A DNA stretch of 64,000 nt from Janthinobacterium sp. 17J80-10 (GCF_004114795.1 NZ_CP035311.1:558001-622000); one strand, 5' to 3'; numbered from the stretch's first letter, positions 29,650 to 40,100 are shown. Translations and numbers: made by a program. The notes: generated by a model from the letters alone, not told the origin.

Positions 29650-30240
29650 TTAAAACAGATCGCGTTGCCGTCCCTGGTAACGTTGCCGGTTGATTTGCGC
29701 CAGCGTGGCCACGCGTGGGCCGGGTGCCAGGTGGACCGTGTCACCGCTTTGCAGCGCACCCGTTTGCACGACGCGCAGGTAGAAGCCGGTGAAGCCGCTT
29801 TGCACCATCATCTTTACCGCATGAGAAAACCCCATCTTGGCCGCAAACTTGAAGCAAGGGCGGCGCGGCTCCGTCACCATGAATACGCTGGAGCCAATTG
29901 TCAGCCGGTCGCCAACCCACAGGTCTTCTTCCAGCAATCCTTCCAGCGTCAGGTTTTCGCCCATCGAGCCTGGCGGCAGAGGCGCGCTGCGCTTGAGGGC
30001 AACGGCGCGTTGCTGCTCCCAGAATGCGTAGTGTTCCACCGGGTAGGCGTATACCGCCTTGTCCAGCCCGCCATGCACGCTCAGGTCTGCCTGCTCGTCG
30101 CCCGCCAGGCCCAGCCTGCCCACCTCGACCATGCCTGAGACCGGCATTTTGTTGATGGCGCTGGTGATTCGGTGCAGTGTGCCGTGTTGCTCAACCTGCA
30201 AGCGGCCGACCTGAGCGAGGTTGACACTGAGAATTTTCAT
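29650..30240 (-). CDS. MOSC domain protein (YiiM type)
   Basis: A 196-residue MOSC protein. Key blocks are GLAGDEQADLSVHGGLDKAVYAYPVEHY, a signature-like stretch near residues 46-72, and RRPCFKFAAKMGF with the conserved Cys near residue 137. MOSC domains carry sulfur or bind the molybdenum cofactor; YiiM members reduce N-hydroxylated compounds with the help of Moco. The start at 30240 gives MKILSVNLAQVG; an upstream in-frame extension would add non-conserved basic residues. Single gene, convergent with the 28858 gene. Confidence 0.87.
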   Translation of the reverse strand: MKILSVNLAQVGRLQVEQHGTLHRITSAINKMPVSGMVEVGRLGLAGDEQADLSVHGGLDKAVYAYPVEHYAFWEQQRAVALKRSAPLPPGSMGENLTLEGLLEEDLWVGDRLTIGSSVFMVTEPRRPCFKFAAKMGFSHAVKMMVQSGFTGFYLRVVQTGALQSGDTVHLAPGPRVATLAQINRQRYQGRQRDLF

Positions 30241-30465
30241 GGTGGCCTTTGCGGGGATTGGTTGTTGCACGGCAAGATAAGAAAAGGCCAGTTTACCTAC
30301 CTTGCGACTATTTTTGCGACGGGGTTTGCCCGGCATGCAGTCATGCTCAGTTGTTACCAGGATATTGCTGCAACGAAAGAAATCGGTGCATTAGGCTAAT
30401 TTCGATGCAATTTAACAAAAGTTGTCGAATTTTCGTAACAAAATAACGGAATGAGACCAGATATT

Positions 30466-30492
30466 AATAGTTGACTACAAAATTCAACTATT
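30466..30492. promoter_or_regulatory. Perfect 9-bp inverted repeat upstream of pckG
   Basis: AATAGTTGA (30466-30474) and TCAACTATT (30484-30492) with a 9-base spacer, about 37 bases upstream of the pckG -35. The dyad and its location suit an activator or repressor binding site for gluconeogenic control; the protein is unknown. Confidence 0.5.
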
Positions 30493-30528
30493 TTCTGCAG
30501 AAGTTACTACAATATTTGGCCTAAAGCA

Positions 30529-30558
30529 TTGAGGCTGACTGTCGGGGGGGTGTACAAT
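30529..30558 (+). promoter_or_regulatory. Probable pckG promoter
   Basis: TTGAGG (30529-30534) and TACAAT (30553-30558) with an 18-base spacer. A G run before and a C run after the -10 could pair in the initially melted region. Transcription from here leaves a leader of about 250 bases. Confidence 0.6.
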
Positions 30559-30564
30559 CCCCCT

Positions 30565-30813
30565 CCTATTTTCCGTAGCAACCCTGCGGAATGCAGTCCA
30601 CACCGCCCTGGTCGGGGCGCCTGGAGCCGGATGGCAAGCGAGTCAATCGCTCCCTCGGCAACCGGTGCGCTTCGTGAGCCAGGGCAGCGCGGCCCTACAA
30701 TGGCCGCCATTCGACAAGACCGCCGTTTCGTCAGCGTACCTGCTGGCCTTACCTCGACGACGATCCTGCCGTGCCGGGACAAGACAGAATTCTTTATTGG
30801 CATTGGAGGTAGC
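30565..30813 (+). promoter_or_regulatory. Long, structured 5' leader of pckG
   Basis: About 250 transcribed bases between promoter and start codon with no convincing ORF. Potential helices include AGCGA with TCGCT around a 5-base loop (30638-30653 area), enclosed by two CCGG segments. I cannot match it to a riboswitch class I know. A structured leader is inferred from base pairing read by eye only. Confidence 0.35.
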
Positions 30814-32670
30814 ATGAATCAACCACGTATGGGCGGCATTACCGCGGTAAACGCTCCAGCATTTGTAAAACAACAAAAACTCATCAACTGGGTCGCTGAA
30901 GTTGCGGCGCTGACCAAGCCGGAGCGCATCTACTGGTGCGACGGTTCGCAGGAAGAGTATGACCGCCTGTGCGCTGAAATGGTCGCTGCCGGCACCCTGA
31001 AAAAGCTGAACCAGGAAAAGCGTCCTGACAGCTACCTGGCTTGCTCCGACCCTTCGGACGTGGCACGTGTCGAAGACCGTACCTTCATCTGCTCCGCAAA
31101 GCAGGAAGATGCCGGTCCGACCAACAACTGGATGGCGCCCGCCGAAATGCGCACCACCCTGAATGGCCTGTTCGACGGCTGCATGCAGGGCCGCACCCTG
31201 TACGTGGTGCCATTCTCGATGGGTCCGCTGGGTTCGCCCATCGCCCACATCGGCATCGAGCTGTCGGACTCGCCCTATGTGGCTGTCAACATGCGCATCA
31301 TGACCCGCATGGGCAAGGCGGTGTATGACGTGCTGGGCACCGATGGCGATTTCGTTCCCTGCATCCATACAGTTGGCGCACCGCTCGCTGCCGGCCAGAA
31401 GGATGTGGCATGGCCTTGCAACGCCACCAAGTACATCGTGCATTTCCCGGAAACCCGCGAAATCTGGTCCTACGGTTCCGGCTACGGCGGCAATGCCTTG
31501 CTGGGCAAGAAGTGCTTCGCGCTGCGCATTGCCTCGACCATGGGCCGCGACCAGGGCTGGCTGGCCGAACACATGCTGATCCTCGGCGTCGAGTCGCCAG
31601 AAGGCAAGAAGCACTATGTCGCCGCCGCGTTTCCGTCGGCCTGCGGCAAGACCAACTTCGCCATGCTGATCCCGCCAAAAGCCTTCGAGGGCTGGAAAGT
31701 CACCACCATCGGCGACGACATCGCCTGGATCAAGCCGGGCAAGGATGGCCGCCTGTACGCGATCAACCCGGAAGCCGGCTATTTCGGCGTCGCCCCCGGC
31801 ACCAACACCGCGACCAATTCCAATTGCATGGCTTCGCTGACCGGCAACACCATCTTCACCAACGTCGCGCTGACCGACGATGGCGACGTCTGGTGGGAAG
31901 GCATGACCAAGGAAGCCCCGGCCCATGCGATCGACTGGCAGGGCAAGGACTGGACACCGCAAATCGGCAAGGAAACCGGCCGCAAGGCGGCGCATCCGAA
32001 CGCCCGCTTTACCGTTGCCGCCACCCAGAACCCGGTGATCGATCCGGCCTGGGATGATCCGGCCGGCGTACCGATCTCGGCCTTTATCTTCGGCGGCCGC
32101 CGTTCGACCACCGTGCCACTGGTGACCGAAGCGCGCAACTGGACCGAAGGCGTGTACATGGCTGCCACCATGGGGTCGGAAACCACCGCTGCAGCTGCCG
32201 GCCAGCAGGGCGTGGTGCGCCGCGACCCGTTCGCCATGCTGCCGTTCATGGGCTACAACATGAGCGATTATTTCCAGCATTGGCTGGACATGGGCAAGAA
32301 GATCGAAGCTACCGGCGCCAAGCTGCCGAGCATCTACTGCGTCAACTGGTTCCGCACCGACGAGAACGGCAAGTTCGTCTGGCCTGGTTTCGGCGACAAC
32401 ATGCGCGTGCTGAAGTGGATGCTCGACCGTATCGAGGGCAAGGCCAATGGCGTCGAAAACATCTTCGGCACCACGCCGCAGTACGGCGACCTGAAGTGGG
32501 ATGGCCTTGAATTCACGCAAGCCCAGTTCGATACCATCACGTCGATCGACAAGGCGGCGTGGGAAGCCGAACTGGAGTTGCATGCTGAACTGTTCGAGAA
32601 GCTGAAGTACCATTTGCCGGCCGAGCTGGAAGCAGTCAAGGCACAATTGGAAAAGCGTCTGGCAGCTTGA
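30814..32670 (+). CDS. pckG: Phosphoenolpyruvate carboxykinase (GTP)
   Basis: A 618-residue cytosolic enzyme converting oxaloacetate and GTP to PEP, CO2 and GDP at the start of gluconeogenesis. The kinase P-loop is [13 protein letters not shown], with the GTP-class active-site Cys inside it. [10 protein letters not shown] and the metal-binding region around DDIAWIKPG are also present. GGAGGTAGC precedes the ATG at 30814, fixing the start. With acs and actP in the same region it supports growth on acetate. A bidirectional terminator follows. Confidence 0.97.
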   Translation: MNQPRMGGITAVNAPAFVKQQKLINWVAEVAALTKPERIYWCDGSQEEYDRLCAEMVAAGTLKKLNQEKRPDSYLACSDPSDVARVEDRTFICSAKQEDAGPTNNWMAPAEMRTTLNGLFDGCMQGRTLYVVPFSMGPLGSPIAHIGIELSDSPYVAVNMRIMTRMGKAVYDVLGTDGDFVPCIHTVGAPLAAGQKDVAWPCNATKYIVHFPETREIWSYGSGYGGNALLGKKCFALRIASTMGRDQGWLAEHMLILGVESPEGKKHYVAAAFPSACGKTNFAMLIPPKAFEGWKVTTIGDDIAWIKPGKDGRLYAINPEAGYFGVAPGTNTATNSNCMASLTGNTIFTNVALTDDGDVWWEGMTKEAPAHAIDWQGKDWTPQIGKETGRKAAHPNARFTVAATQNPVIDPAWDDPAGVPISAFIFGGRRSTTVPLVTEARNWTEGVYMAATMGSETTAAAAGQQGVVRRDPFAMLPFMGYNMSDYFQHWLDMGKKIEATGAKLPSIYCVNWFRTDENGKFVWPGFGDNMRVLKWMLDRIEGKANGVENIFGTTPQYGDLKWDGLEFTQAQFDTITSIDKAAWEAELELHAELFEKLKYHLPAELEAVKAQLEKRLAA

Positions 32671-32691
32671 TCGCAGCGCAATAGCCATAAA

Positions 32692-32727
32692 AAAAGCGCG
32701 AGCCGGGCAAGCCGGTTCGCGCTTTTT
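32692..32727. terminator. Bidirectional Rho-independent terminator after pckG
   Basis: GCGCGA then CCGG pairs with CCGG then TCGCGC around a short loop (32696-32722), flanked by A residues on the left and T residues on the right. It serves pckG and the convergent diguanylate cyclase gene. Confidence 0.9.
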
Positions 32728-32756
32728 GTTTTTCCCTGGTTGCGGGTAATTGCAGC

Positions 32757-33908
32757 TTAAGAGACTGCCTCGATCGCACTGATTATATTTGTTGCCTGTA
32801 CTTCCAGTACTGCCTGTTTCACGCAATTGCGGCCGTCATTCTTGGCGCCGTACAGCGCCTGGTCAGCGCGGTTAATCAGGCTATTGATCGTCTCGCCGGG
32901 CGCATATTGTGCGACACCAATCGATGCCGTGACTTTTCTATCGATGTGGGAAAAGGCATGGTCCTCGATGTCTGCCCGGATGCGTTCGAGCATGTTGCTT
33001 GCCAAATCCATGTCCGCGTCAACGATCAATAACGCAAATTCTTCACCGCCGTAGCGGCCAAAATAATCGGTTTGCCGTACCTTTTTTTGTACGCATTCGG
33101 CAAATGCGCGTAAAACATGGTCGCCGGCCAAGTGACCGTGGCGATCATTGATCGCTTTGAAAAAATCCAGGTCAAAAAGCGCAAGGCAAAATGGCCGATG
33201 ATCACGGTCGGCACATGCCTGCTCACGGCGCAATGCATCCAGGAAGCAGCGACGGTTGGGGATGCCGGTCAACTCGTCGTGCGACGCCAGCCGCTCAATG
33301 GTTTCGAGGGCCTTTTCCAATTCCTTGTTTTTTTGGCGCAAGGCGTTTCGGATATTGCTGATGTAGGCGCCAATCAAGGCAAACCAGGGTAGCACCATTG
33401 CCAGCAATACCCATTGCAGCACTTCGATCCTTGCGTTGATCGATTGTGGCCGATTAAAGAAAAGCAAGGCAATGACGATGGCGTATGCCCCCAGCGCAAA
33501 TACAGCGGCGCCGATGAACTGCGCAAGGCGCAAGCGAAAGATGCCAAAGACGAAAATAATCATGAACAGCATCAGTACCGTACCGCGCACCTGCTCAATA
33601 AAATAGAGCACGAACATCATCCAGAGGATGCTGTTGATAATCTGTACCAGGGTCATGCTGGGATCCGCGAGGCGGCGGTTCCAGCCTGCGCAAATTGCCG
33701 CATAAAACAGGGCATGAATCGCAAGGGCAAGCGCCACAAAACCGAACAAGCCCGGCAGGGGAACGCGGAACAGGCCAACGTGGCTGCAATATACGGTGAA
33801 GCTGATGATCGTCAGGGAAGAAATCGACGACATCAGGGTATGGCGAGCACGTGTCGCCTGGGCCGGATCGTCCTTGGGAAAGCGAAATAAAGCAGACAGG
33901 AATTGCAT
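32757..33908 (-). CDS. Diguanylate cyclase with N-terminal membrane domain
   Basis: 383 residues. About six hydrophobic segments lie between residues 28 and 182 (for example LMSSISSLTIISFTVYCSHV, LMLFMIIFVFGIFRL), followed by a short coiled coil (RQKNKELEKALETIERLA) and a GGDEF domain. The active loop is RYGGEEF at 286-291 and an inhibitory RQTD lies at 278-281, so product inhibition is expected. It makes c-di-GMP from two GTP. Single gene. Confidence 0.92.
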   Translation of the reverse strand: MQFLSALFRFPKDDPAQATRARHTLMSSISSLTIISFTVYCSHVGLFRVPLPGLFGFVALALAIHALFYAAICAGWNRRLADPSMTLVQIINSILWMMFVLYFIEQVRGTVLMLFMIIFVFGIFRLRLAQFIGAAVFALGAYAIVIALLFFNRPQSINARIEVLQWVLLAMVLPWFALIGAYISNIRNALRQKNKELEKALETIERLASHDELTGIPNRRCFLDALRREQACADRDHRPFCLALFDLDFFKAINDRHGHLAGDHVLRAFAECVQKKVRQTDYFGRYGGEEFALLIVDADMDLASNMLERIRADIEDHAFSHIDRKVTASIGVAQYAPGETINSLINRADQALYGAKNDGRNCVKQAVLEVQATNIISAIEAVS

Positions 33909-34035
33909 GAATCAGCGTATCCCTTGCAATAATAATGTTGCATGAGGGTAGCACAATTTTGGTGCAAAAAAACTATCGGTTAAGTATGGAAAAGTTACCC
34001 ATGGTAACGTTTGGCGCATTCCTGAAGCGCTGGCG

Positions 34036-34512
34036 TCAATGATCTTGCTGTGCCAATGGCAGACTGGCTGGTGGCTTGATTTCTTCCAGGCAGACCGTGG
34101 AGCGTACGCCCGCCACGCCGGGCACTTGCATGAGGCGGTCTGTCAGGAAATTCGATAGCGACTTCAGGTCAGCCGCCACCACTTTCAGCAGATAGTCGAA
34201 GTCGCCTGAAATCGTGTAGCACTCGATGATTTCGGGGAATTGACGGATCGCCTGTTCCACTTTGCGCACTTCCTTGAACTGGTCGCGGTGCAGGTTCAGG
34301 TTGACGAAAGCGATTACGCCCAGTCCCAGCGCTGCCGGATCGACCCGGGCGGCATAGCCGCGGATGACGCCTTCCGCTTCCAGGCGCCGCACGCGCCGGT
34401 AGCACTGGGGCGGCGACAGGCTGGCTGCCTCCGACAGTTCCACATTCGACGCGCGCGCGTTTTTTTGCAGCACCTGCAAAAGGATCCTGTCGTACCGGTC
34501 AAGCTTTTCCAT
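34036..34512 (-). CDS. Lrp/AsnC-family transcriptional regulator
   Basis: A 158-residue protein with an N-terminal HTH (LDRYDRILLQVLQKNARASN; LSPPQCYRRVRRLEAEGVI) and a C-terminal RAM ligand-binding domain (IIECYTISGDFDYLLKVVA). It diverges from rocD with 154 bases between the starts, so it probably controls the ornithine/arginine genes, with arginine or ornithine as likely effector (inference). Length is normal for the family. Confidence 0.92.
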   Translation of the reverse strand: MEKLDRYDRILLQVLQKNARASNVELSEAASLSPPQCYRRVRRLEAEGVIRGYAARVDPAALGLGVIAFVNLNLHRDQFKEVRKVEQAIRQFPEIIECYTISGDFDYLLKVVAADLKSLSNFLTDRLMQVPGVAGVRSTVCLEEIKPPASLPLAQQDH

Positions 34513-34666
34513 AGCATCCTCACACGGATTGCGGACATGACGAACGATTCTTTCATAAATCCAGGTATTTGACGCCGATTACGCAAAATTATTTCCACGG
34601 CACAGGCCTATGATGAAAGGGTCGCCGGCCGCAGGCGGCACCACTGACGCGGGCAAGGAGGCCATC

Positions 34667-35902
34667 ATGGACAAGCTGATCAAACTGGAAAGGCAATACT
34701 GCGCGCGCAACTATCATCCCCTGCCGGTGGTCTTGCATAAGGGCGAGGGCGTCTGGCTATGGGATGTCGAGGGCAAGCGGTACCTCGACATGATGTCGGC
34801 GTATTCTGCCGTCAGCTTTGGCCATAGCCATCCGGTCCTGGTGGCGGCATTGACGGAACAGGCGCAATTGCTGGCCGTGCCTTCGCGCGCCTTCTACAGC
34901 GACCGGCTGGGACCGTTCCTCGAATTGCTGTGCGAAAGCACCGGCATGGCCAAGGCGCTGCCGATGAACACCGGCGCCGAAGCCGTGGAAACCGCGCTGA
35001 AGGCGGCGCGCAAGTGGGGCTACAAGGTCAAGGGCATCCCCGAAGGGCAGGCCCAGATCATCGTTTGCAAGGGTAATTTTTCCGGACGTACCACCACCCT
35101 TGTCGGCTTTTCGTCCGAACCGCAATACCGCGACGGCTTCGGGCCGTTTGCGCCGGGTTTCGTGCCGGTGCCGTTTGGCGACACCGCCGCGCTGGAAGCG
35201 GCGATCACGGCGCATACCGCGGCGTTCCTGGTGGAGCCGATCCAGGGCGAGGGCGGCATCGTGGTGCCGCCGGCAGGCTACCTGGCAGCGTGCCGCGAGA
35301 TATGTTCGCGCCACGATGTCTTGCTGATCTGCGACGAGGTGCAGACCGGGCTCGGGCGCACCGGGCGCTTGCTGGCGTGCGAACATGACGGCATCAAGCC
35401 CGATGGCCTGGTGCTGGGCAAGGCGCTGGGCGGCGGCTTGCTGCCGGTGTCGGCTTTCCTCGCGCGGCACGACGTCATGAATGTCTTTAACCCGGGCGAC
35501 CATGGCAGCACCTTTGGCGGCAACCCGCTGGCAGCGGCCGTCGGCACGGCCGCCTTGCGCCTGTTGCGCGATGAGCGACTGGTCGAGCGGGCCCGTGCGA
35601 TGGGCGAGCGGCTGATGACGGGATTGCGCGCTTTGCGGCATCCGGCGATTCGCGACGTGCGTGGCCGCGGCTTGCTGATCGGGCTGGAGCTGGACGCCGC
35701 CATGTTGCCGGCGCGCTTCTTCTGCGAACGCCTCATGCTCGCAGGGATACTCTCCAAGGAAACCCACGACACCGTGGTGCGTTTCGCCCCGCCCCTGGTC
35801 ATCGGTCCCGAGGAAATCGACCTGGCGCTCGCCACCATCGGCGCCACCCTGGAGGCGGCGGCCCCGACGCAAGTTTCCCGCGCCGGCCACATGACCGTTT
35901 GA
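34667..35902 (+). CDS. rocD: Ornithine-oxo-acid transaminase
   Basis: A 411-residue class III PLP aminotransferase that converts ornithine and 2-oxoglutarate to glutamate-5-semialdehyde and glutamate. The N-terminus MDKLIKLERQYCARNYHPLP and the segments FSGRTTTLVGFS and LICDEVQTGLGRTG are typical; the PLP Lys is in LGKALGGGLLPVSAF. The ATG at 34667 follows GGAGG. The next gene, a dimethylarginine/arginine-hydrolase-like enzyme, starts 25 bases downstream, indicating an operon for arginine-derived amino acids under the divergent Lrp regulator. Confidence 0.93.
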   Translation: MDKLIKLERQYCARNYHPLPVVLHKGEGVWLWDVEGKRYLDMMSAYSAVSFGHSHPVLVAALTEQAQLLAVPSRAFYSDRLGPFLELLCESTGMAKALPMNTGAEAVETALKAARKWGYKVKGIPEGQAQIIVCKGNFSGRTTTLVGFSSEPQYRDGFGPFAPGFVPVPFGDTAALEAAITAHTAAFLVEPIQGEGGIVVPPAGYLAACREICSRHDVLLICDEVQTGLGRTGRLLACEHDGIKPDGLVLGKALGGGLLPVSAFLARHDVMNVFNPGDHGSTFGGNPLAAAVGTAALRLLRDERLVERARAMGERLMTGLRALRHPAIRDVRGRGLLIGLELDAAMLPARFFCERLMLAGILSKETHDTVVRFAPPLVIGPEEIDLALATIGATLEAAAPTQVSRAGHMTV

Positions 35903-35927
35903 ACATTCGTACAAGAGAGGCAGCTAC

Positions 35928-36767
35928 ATGAGCGACCGTTACCTGATGTGCACGCCAGAGCATTTTTGCGTGGACTACGTGATCAACCCATGGATGCAGG
36001 GGAACGTTGCTGCTTGCAGCAATGACCTGGCTCGGCGCCAGTGGCAGGCGTTGGCCGACGCCATTGGCGCCGTCGCCGAGGTTGATCGCATTGCCGGCGA
36101 GCCCGGCGTGCCGGACATGGTATTCACCGCCAATGCCGGACTGGTGCTGGGCAATACCTTTATCCTGTCGCGTTTTCGCCATATCGAACGCCAGCCGGAA
36201 GAAGCCTATTTCGAAGCCTGGTTCCGCGGGCAAGGATTCAATGTTCAGCGGCTGGCGCTGCCGCTGGCATTCGAAGGGGCCGGCGATGCCTTGCTCGACC
36301 GCGGCCAGCAGCTGCTCTGGCTCGGCCACGGCCACCGTTCCAGCGCGGAATGCGCCCCCGCGTTGTCCGACCTGCTGGATATTGAAGTCGAGGCATTGCG
36401 CCTGGTCGATCCGCGCTTCTATCACCTGGATACGTGCCTGTGCCCGCTGGAAGGCGGCTATCTGATGTATTATCCAGGCGCCTTCGACGCCGATTCGCGG
36501 GATCGTATTCGCGCCAGGGTGCCGGCGGCCCGGCGCATCGAGGTGGACGATGCCGATGCCCTGGCGTTTGCCTGCAATGCCGTCAATAGCGGCCGCCATG
36601 TATTCCTTAACCGTGCCTCCAGTGTGCTGGCGCAGCGCCTGGCATCACACGGTTTTGTCGTGCACCAGACGCCGCTGGGCGAGTTCATGAAGGCAGGCGG
36701 CTCGGCCAAATGCCTGACCCTGAAGCTGAATGAATACCGGAAGCAGGCGATATTTTCACGGGCGTGA
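35928..36767 (+). CDS. Amidinotransferase-fold hydrolase (dimethylarginine/arginine deiminase type)
   Basis: 279 residues of the pentein superfamily. Catalytic elements visible: PDMVFTANAGLVLG near the N-terminus, the acidic FEGAGDALL, the His in FYHLDTCLCPL and the nucleophilic Cys in KAGGSAKCLTLKL near the end. Such enzymes release citrulline or ornithine from arginine or methylarginines. Placement after rocD suggests that it supplies ornithine or a related product. AGAGAGG precedes the ATG. Exact substrate (arginine, dimethylarginine or citrullinated derivative) cannot be told. Confidence 0.82.
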   Translation: MSDRYLMCTPEHFCVDYVINPWMQGNVAACSNDLARRQWQALADAIGAVAEVDRIAGEPGVPDMVFTANAGLVLGNTFILSRFRHIERQPEEAYFEAWFRGQGFNVQRLALPLAFEGAGDALLDRGQQLLWLGHGHRSSAECAPALSDLLDIEVEALRLVDPRFYHLDTCLCPLEGGYLMYYPGAFDADSRDRIRARVPAARRIEVDDADALAFACNAVNSGRHVFLNRASSVLAQRLASHGFVVHQTPLGEFMKAGGSAKCLTLKLNEYRKQAIFSRA

Positions 36768-36875
36768 TATATATAATGTGAATAACAGATATGGGGAAAT
36801 GAAATTGGCTATGTTATTAGTAATCACATAGACTGCAATTGTCTCCTCCATGTCTCCTCCTTTGATATGGATTCC

Positions 36876-36904
36876 AGCCCGCACAATTTGCGGGCTTTTT
36901 TTTG
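36876..36904 (+). terminator. Rho-independent terminator behind the rocD operon
   Basis: GCCCGCA (36877-36883) and TGCGGGC (36889-36895) with a 5-base loop and a run of eight or more T residues. Confidence 0.9.
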
Positions 36905-36942
36905 CCTATTGCCTTGTCATTGCGCCAAAGCATGGTCCTGCC

Positions 36943-36971
36943 TTACGCAAGGCCTTGATAAGGCGTATAAT
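36943..36971 (+). promoter_or_regulatory. Probable metH promoter
   Basis: A perfect -10 TATAAT at 36966-36971 lies 17 bases after a weak -35 TTACGC (36943-36948). The predicted start, about 36977-36978, is exactly where the aptamer-like leader begins. Confidence 0.6.
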
Positions 36972-36977
36972 TTTCAA

Positions 36978-37060
36978 AGCGCCGATTTGATTAAGCCAGT
37001 CAAACCCAGCTTGCGGGCGCCGGGGTAAAGTCCCATTACAAATACTGCTAAAGCGGCCCA
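36978..37060 (+). promoter_or_regulatory. Candidate SAM-II-like riboswitch in the metH leader
   Basis: The leader opens with stem strand GCGCC (36979-36983), then GATTTGA, later AGCTTGCG, and closes the stem with GGCGC (37016-37020). It continues with GGTAAAG and ends in TGCTAAAGCGG. The order GATTTR, GCTTGC, closing stem, TAAA, GCTAAAGC is that of SAM-II aptamers as I remember them. SAM-II riboswitches turn off methionine genes when S-adenosylmethionine is abundant, and the next gene is methionine synthase. The pseudoknot pairing was not verified; alternative hairpins (TTTGA/TCAAA, GGG/CCC) exist. Confidence 0.45.
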
Positions 37061-37066
37061 GGCATG

Positions 37067-37100
37067 AACCCGGCCCCGCATTGCAGGCCGGGTTTTTTTT
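37067..37100 (+). terminator. Attenuator terminator in front of metH
   Basis: AACCCGGCC (37067-37075) and GGCCGGGTT (37086-37094) form a perfect 9-bp stem followed by an eight-base T run, only 20 bases before the metH start. With no gene between promoter and terminator, it must act as an attenuator or end a small RNA. Confidence 0.85.
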
Positions 37101-37120
37101 ATTTTATTTTTTAAAATCCT

Positions 37121-40100
37121 ATGAACCGCCACGCCATCCCCGATACCGAAGCGCTGTTGCGCGATCTGCTGACCCGCCGCATCCTGATCCTTGATGGCGC
37201 GATGGGCACCATGATCCAGCAATACAAGCTGGGCGAGGCGGAATATCGCGGCGAGCGTTTCAAGGATTTTGCTGCGGCGGGCGGTCCCGGGGCCGGCAAG
37301 GAAGTTTTCCTGAAAGGGAACAATGAATTGCTGCTGCTGACGCAGCCGCACATCATCCAGGAAATCCACGAACAATATCTCGCGGCCGGCGCCGACCTGA
37401 TCGAGACCAACACCTTCGGCGCCACCAGCATCGCGCAAGACGATTACCACATGGCGCACCTGGTGTTCGAGATGAACTTGCAGGCGGCAAAGCTGGCGCG
37501 CGCGGCCTGCGACAAGTATTCCACGCCGGACAAGCCGCGCTTTGTCGCCGGCGCACTGGGCCCGACGCCGAAGACCGCTTCCATTTCGCCAGACGTCAAC
37601 GACCCGGCCGCACGCAATGTGACCTTCGACCAGCTGGTTGCCGCCTACCTGGAACAGACGCGCGCGCTGGTCGAAGGCGGCGTCGATGTGCTGCTGGTCG
37701 AGACGATCTTTGACACGCTCAACTGCAAGGCAGCGCTGTTCGCCATCGATGCCTATTTCGAAGAGACTGGCAAGAAGCTGCCGATCATGATTTCCGGCAC
37801 CGTGACCGATGCCTCGGGGCGCATCCTCTCGGGGCAGACCGTGCCGGCTTTCTGGCATTCCGTGCGCCACGCCAAGCCCCTGACCATCGGCCTGAACTGC
37901 GCGCTGGGCGCCACCCTCATGCGCCCCTATGCCGAAGAGCTGTCGAAAATCGCCGATACCTTCGTCTGCATTTACCCCAATGCCGGCCTGCCCAACCCGA
38001 TGGCCGATACCGGCTTCGATGAAACGCCGGACGTGACGTCGTCGCTGCTGCAGGAATTCGCCGAGAGCGGCTTTGTGAATATCGCCGGCGGCTGCTGCGG
38101 CACCACGCCGGCGCATATCAAGGCGATCGCCGATGTCGTGGCGAAGATCGCGCCGCGCCAGGTGCCCGCGTCCGACCACCGCATGAAGCTCTCCGGTCTC
38201 GAGCCTTTCTTCATCGACGACGATTCGCTGTTCGTCAACGTCGGCGAGCGCACCAACGTCACCGGCTCGAAAGCGTTTGCGCGCATGATTTTGAACGAGC
38301 AGTACGACGAGGCGCTGTCGGTGGCGCGCCAGCAGGTCGAGAATGGCGCGCAGGTCATCGACATCAACATGGACGAGGCGATGCTCGACTCGGTCGCCGC
38401 CATGACGCGCTTTTTGAACTTGATCGCCGGCGAGCCCGATATTGCCCGCGTGCCGATCATGATCGACTCGTCGAAATGGTCGGTGATCGAGGCCGGCCTC
38501 AAATGCGTACAGGGCAAGGCGGTGGTGAACTCCATCTCGATGAAGGAAGGCGAGGAAGAATTCCTGCGCCAGGCCAGGCTGTGCCGGCGCTACGGCGCGG
38601 CCGTCATCGTCATGGCCTTCGATGAAAAGGGCCAGGCCGACACCTTCGCGCGCAAGACCGAGATTTGCGCCCGCGCCTACAAGCTGCTGACCGAAGAAGT
38701 CGGTTTCCCGCCGGAAGACATCATCTTCGACCCGAACATCTTCGCGATTGCCACCGGCATCGAGGAACACAATAACTACGCAGTCGATTTCATCAATGCC
38801 ACGCGCTGGATCCATGAAAACCTGCCGCACGCGAAGATCTCCGGTGGCGTGTCCAACGTGAGCTTTTCCTTCCGCGGCAACGACCCTGCGCGCGAAGCGA
38901 TCCACACCGTGTTCCTGTACCACGCCATCAAGGCGGGCATGACCATGGGGATCGTCAATGCCGGCATGGTGGGCGTGTATGACGATCTCGATGCGGAATT
39001 GCGCGAGCGCGTCGAGGATGTCGTCTTGAACCGCCGTGACGACGCCACCGAGCGCATGATCGAATTCGCCGCCACCCTGAAAGCCGGCGGCAAGAAGGAA
39101 GAAGCCACCCTGGAATGGCGCAGCGATCCGGTGGAAAAGCGCCTGTCGCATGCGCTGGTGCACGGCATTACGCAATGGATCGTCGAGGATACCGAAGAGG
39201 TGCGCGCCAAGATTGCTGCCGAGGGCGGCCGGCCGATCCAGGTGATCGAAGGGCCGCTCATGAGCGGCATGAATATCGTCGGCGACCTGTTCGGCCAGGG
39301 CAAGATGTTCCTGCCGCAGGTCGTGAAATCCGCACGCGTGATGAAGCAGGCGGTGGCGCACCTGATCCCCTTCATCGAGGAAGAAAAACAGCGCGAGCAG
39401 GAACGAACCGGCGTTGCCAGCAAGCCGCGCGGCAAGATCGTCATGGCGACCGTCAAGGGCGACGTGCACGACATCGGCAAGAATATCGTCTCGGTCGTCT
39501 TGCAATGCAATAACTTTGAAGTGGTGAACATGGGCGTGATGGTGCCGTGCGCGGAAATTTTCGCCAAGGCCAAGGAAGAAAACGCCGACATCATCGGCTT
39601 GTCCGGCCTGATCACACCCTCGCTGGAAGAAATGGCGTATGTCGCGAAAGAGATGCAGCGCGACCCGTATTTCCGCGAACGCAAGATGCCGCTGCTGATC
39701 GGCGGCGCTACCACCAGCCGCGCGCATACCGCGGTGAAGATCGCGCCGAATTACGAAGGTCCGGTGGTCTACGTGCCGGACGCCTCGCGCTCGGTGCCGG
39801 TGGCGCAGTCACTGCTGACGGCGGACCAGCGCGACCAGTATGTAGCCGATCTGGCCGTCGATTACGAGCGCATCCGCCAGCAGCACGCCAGCAAGAAAAC
39901 CGTGCCGCTGTTGACACTGGCGCAGGCGCGCGCCAACAAGGCCAAGCTCGAATTTACTGGCGCCAAGGCGCCGGTCAAGCCGAAGTTCATTGGACGCCGC
40001 GTATTCAATAATTACGATCTGGCGACCCTGGCGCGTTACATCGACTGGGGCCCGTTCTTCCAGACCTGGGACCTGGCCGGTCCCTACCCGGCCATCCTCA

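Noticed and set aside
36974-39727. 917-codon open frame opposite metH
   Set aside because: Antisense shadow of metH; no start signal, no recognisable domain.
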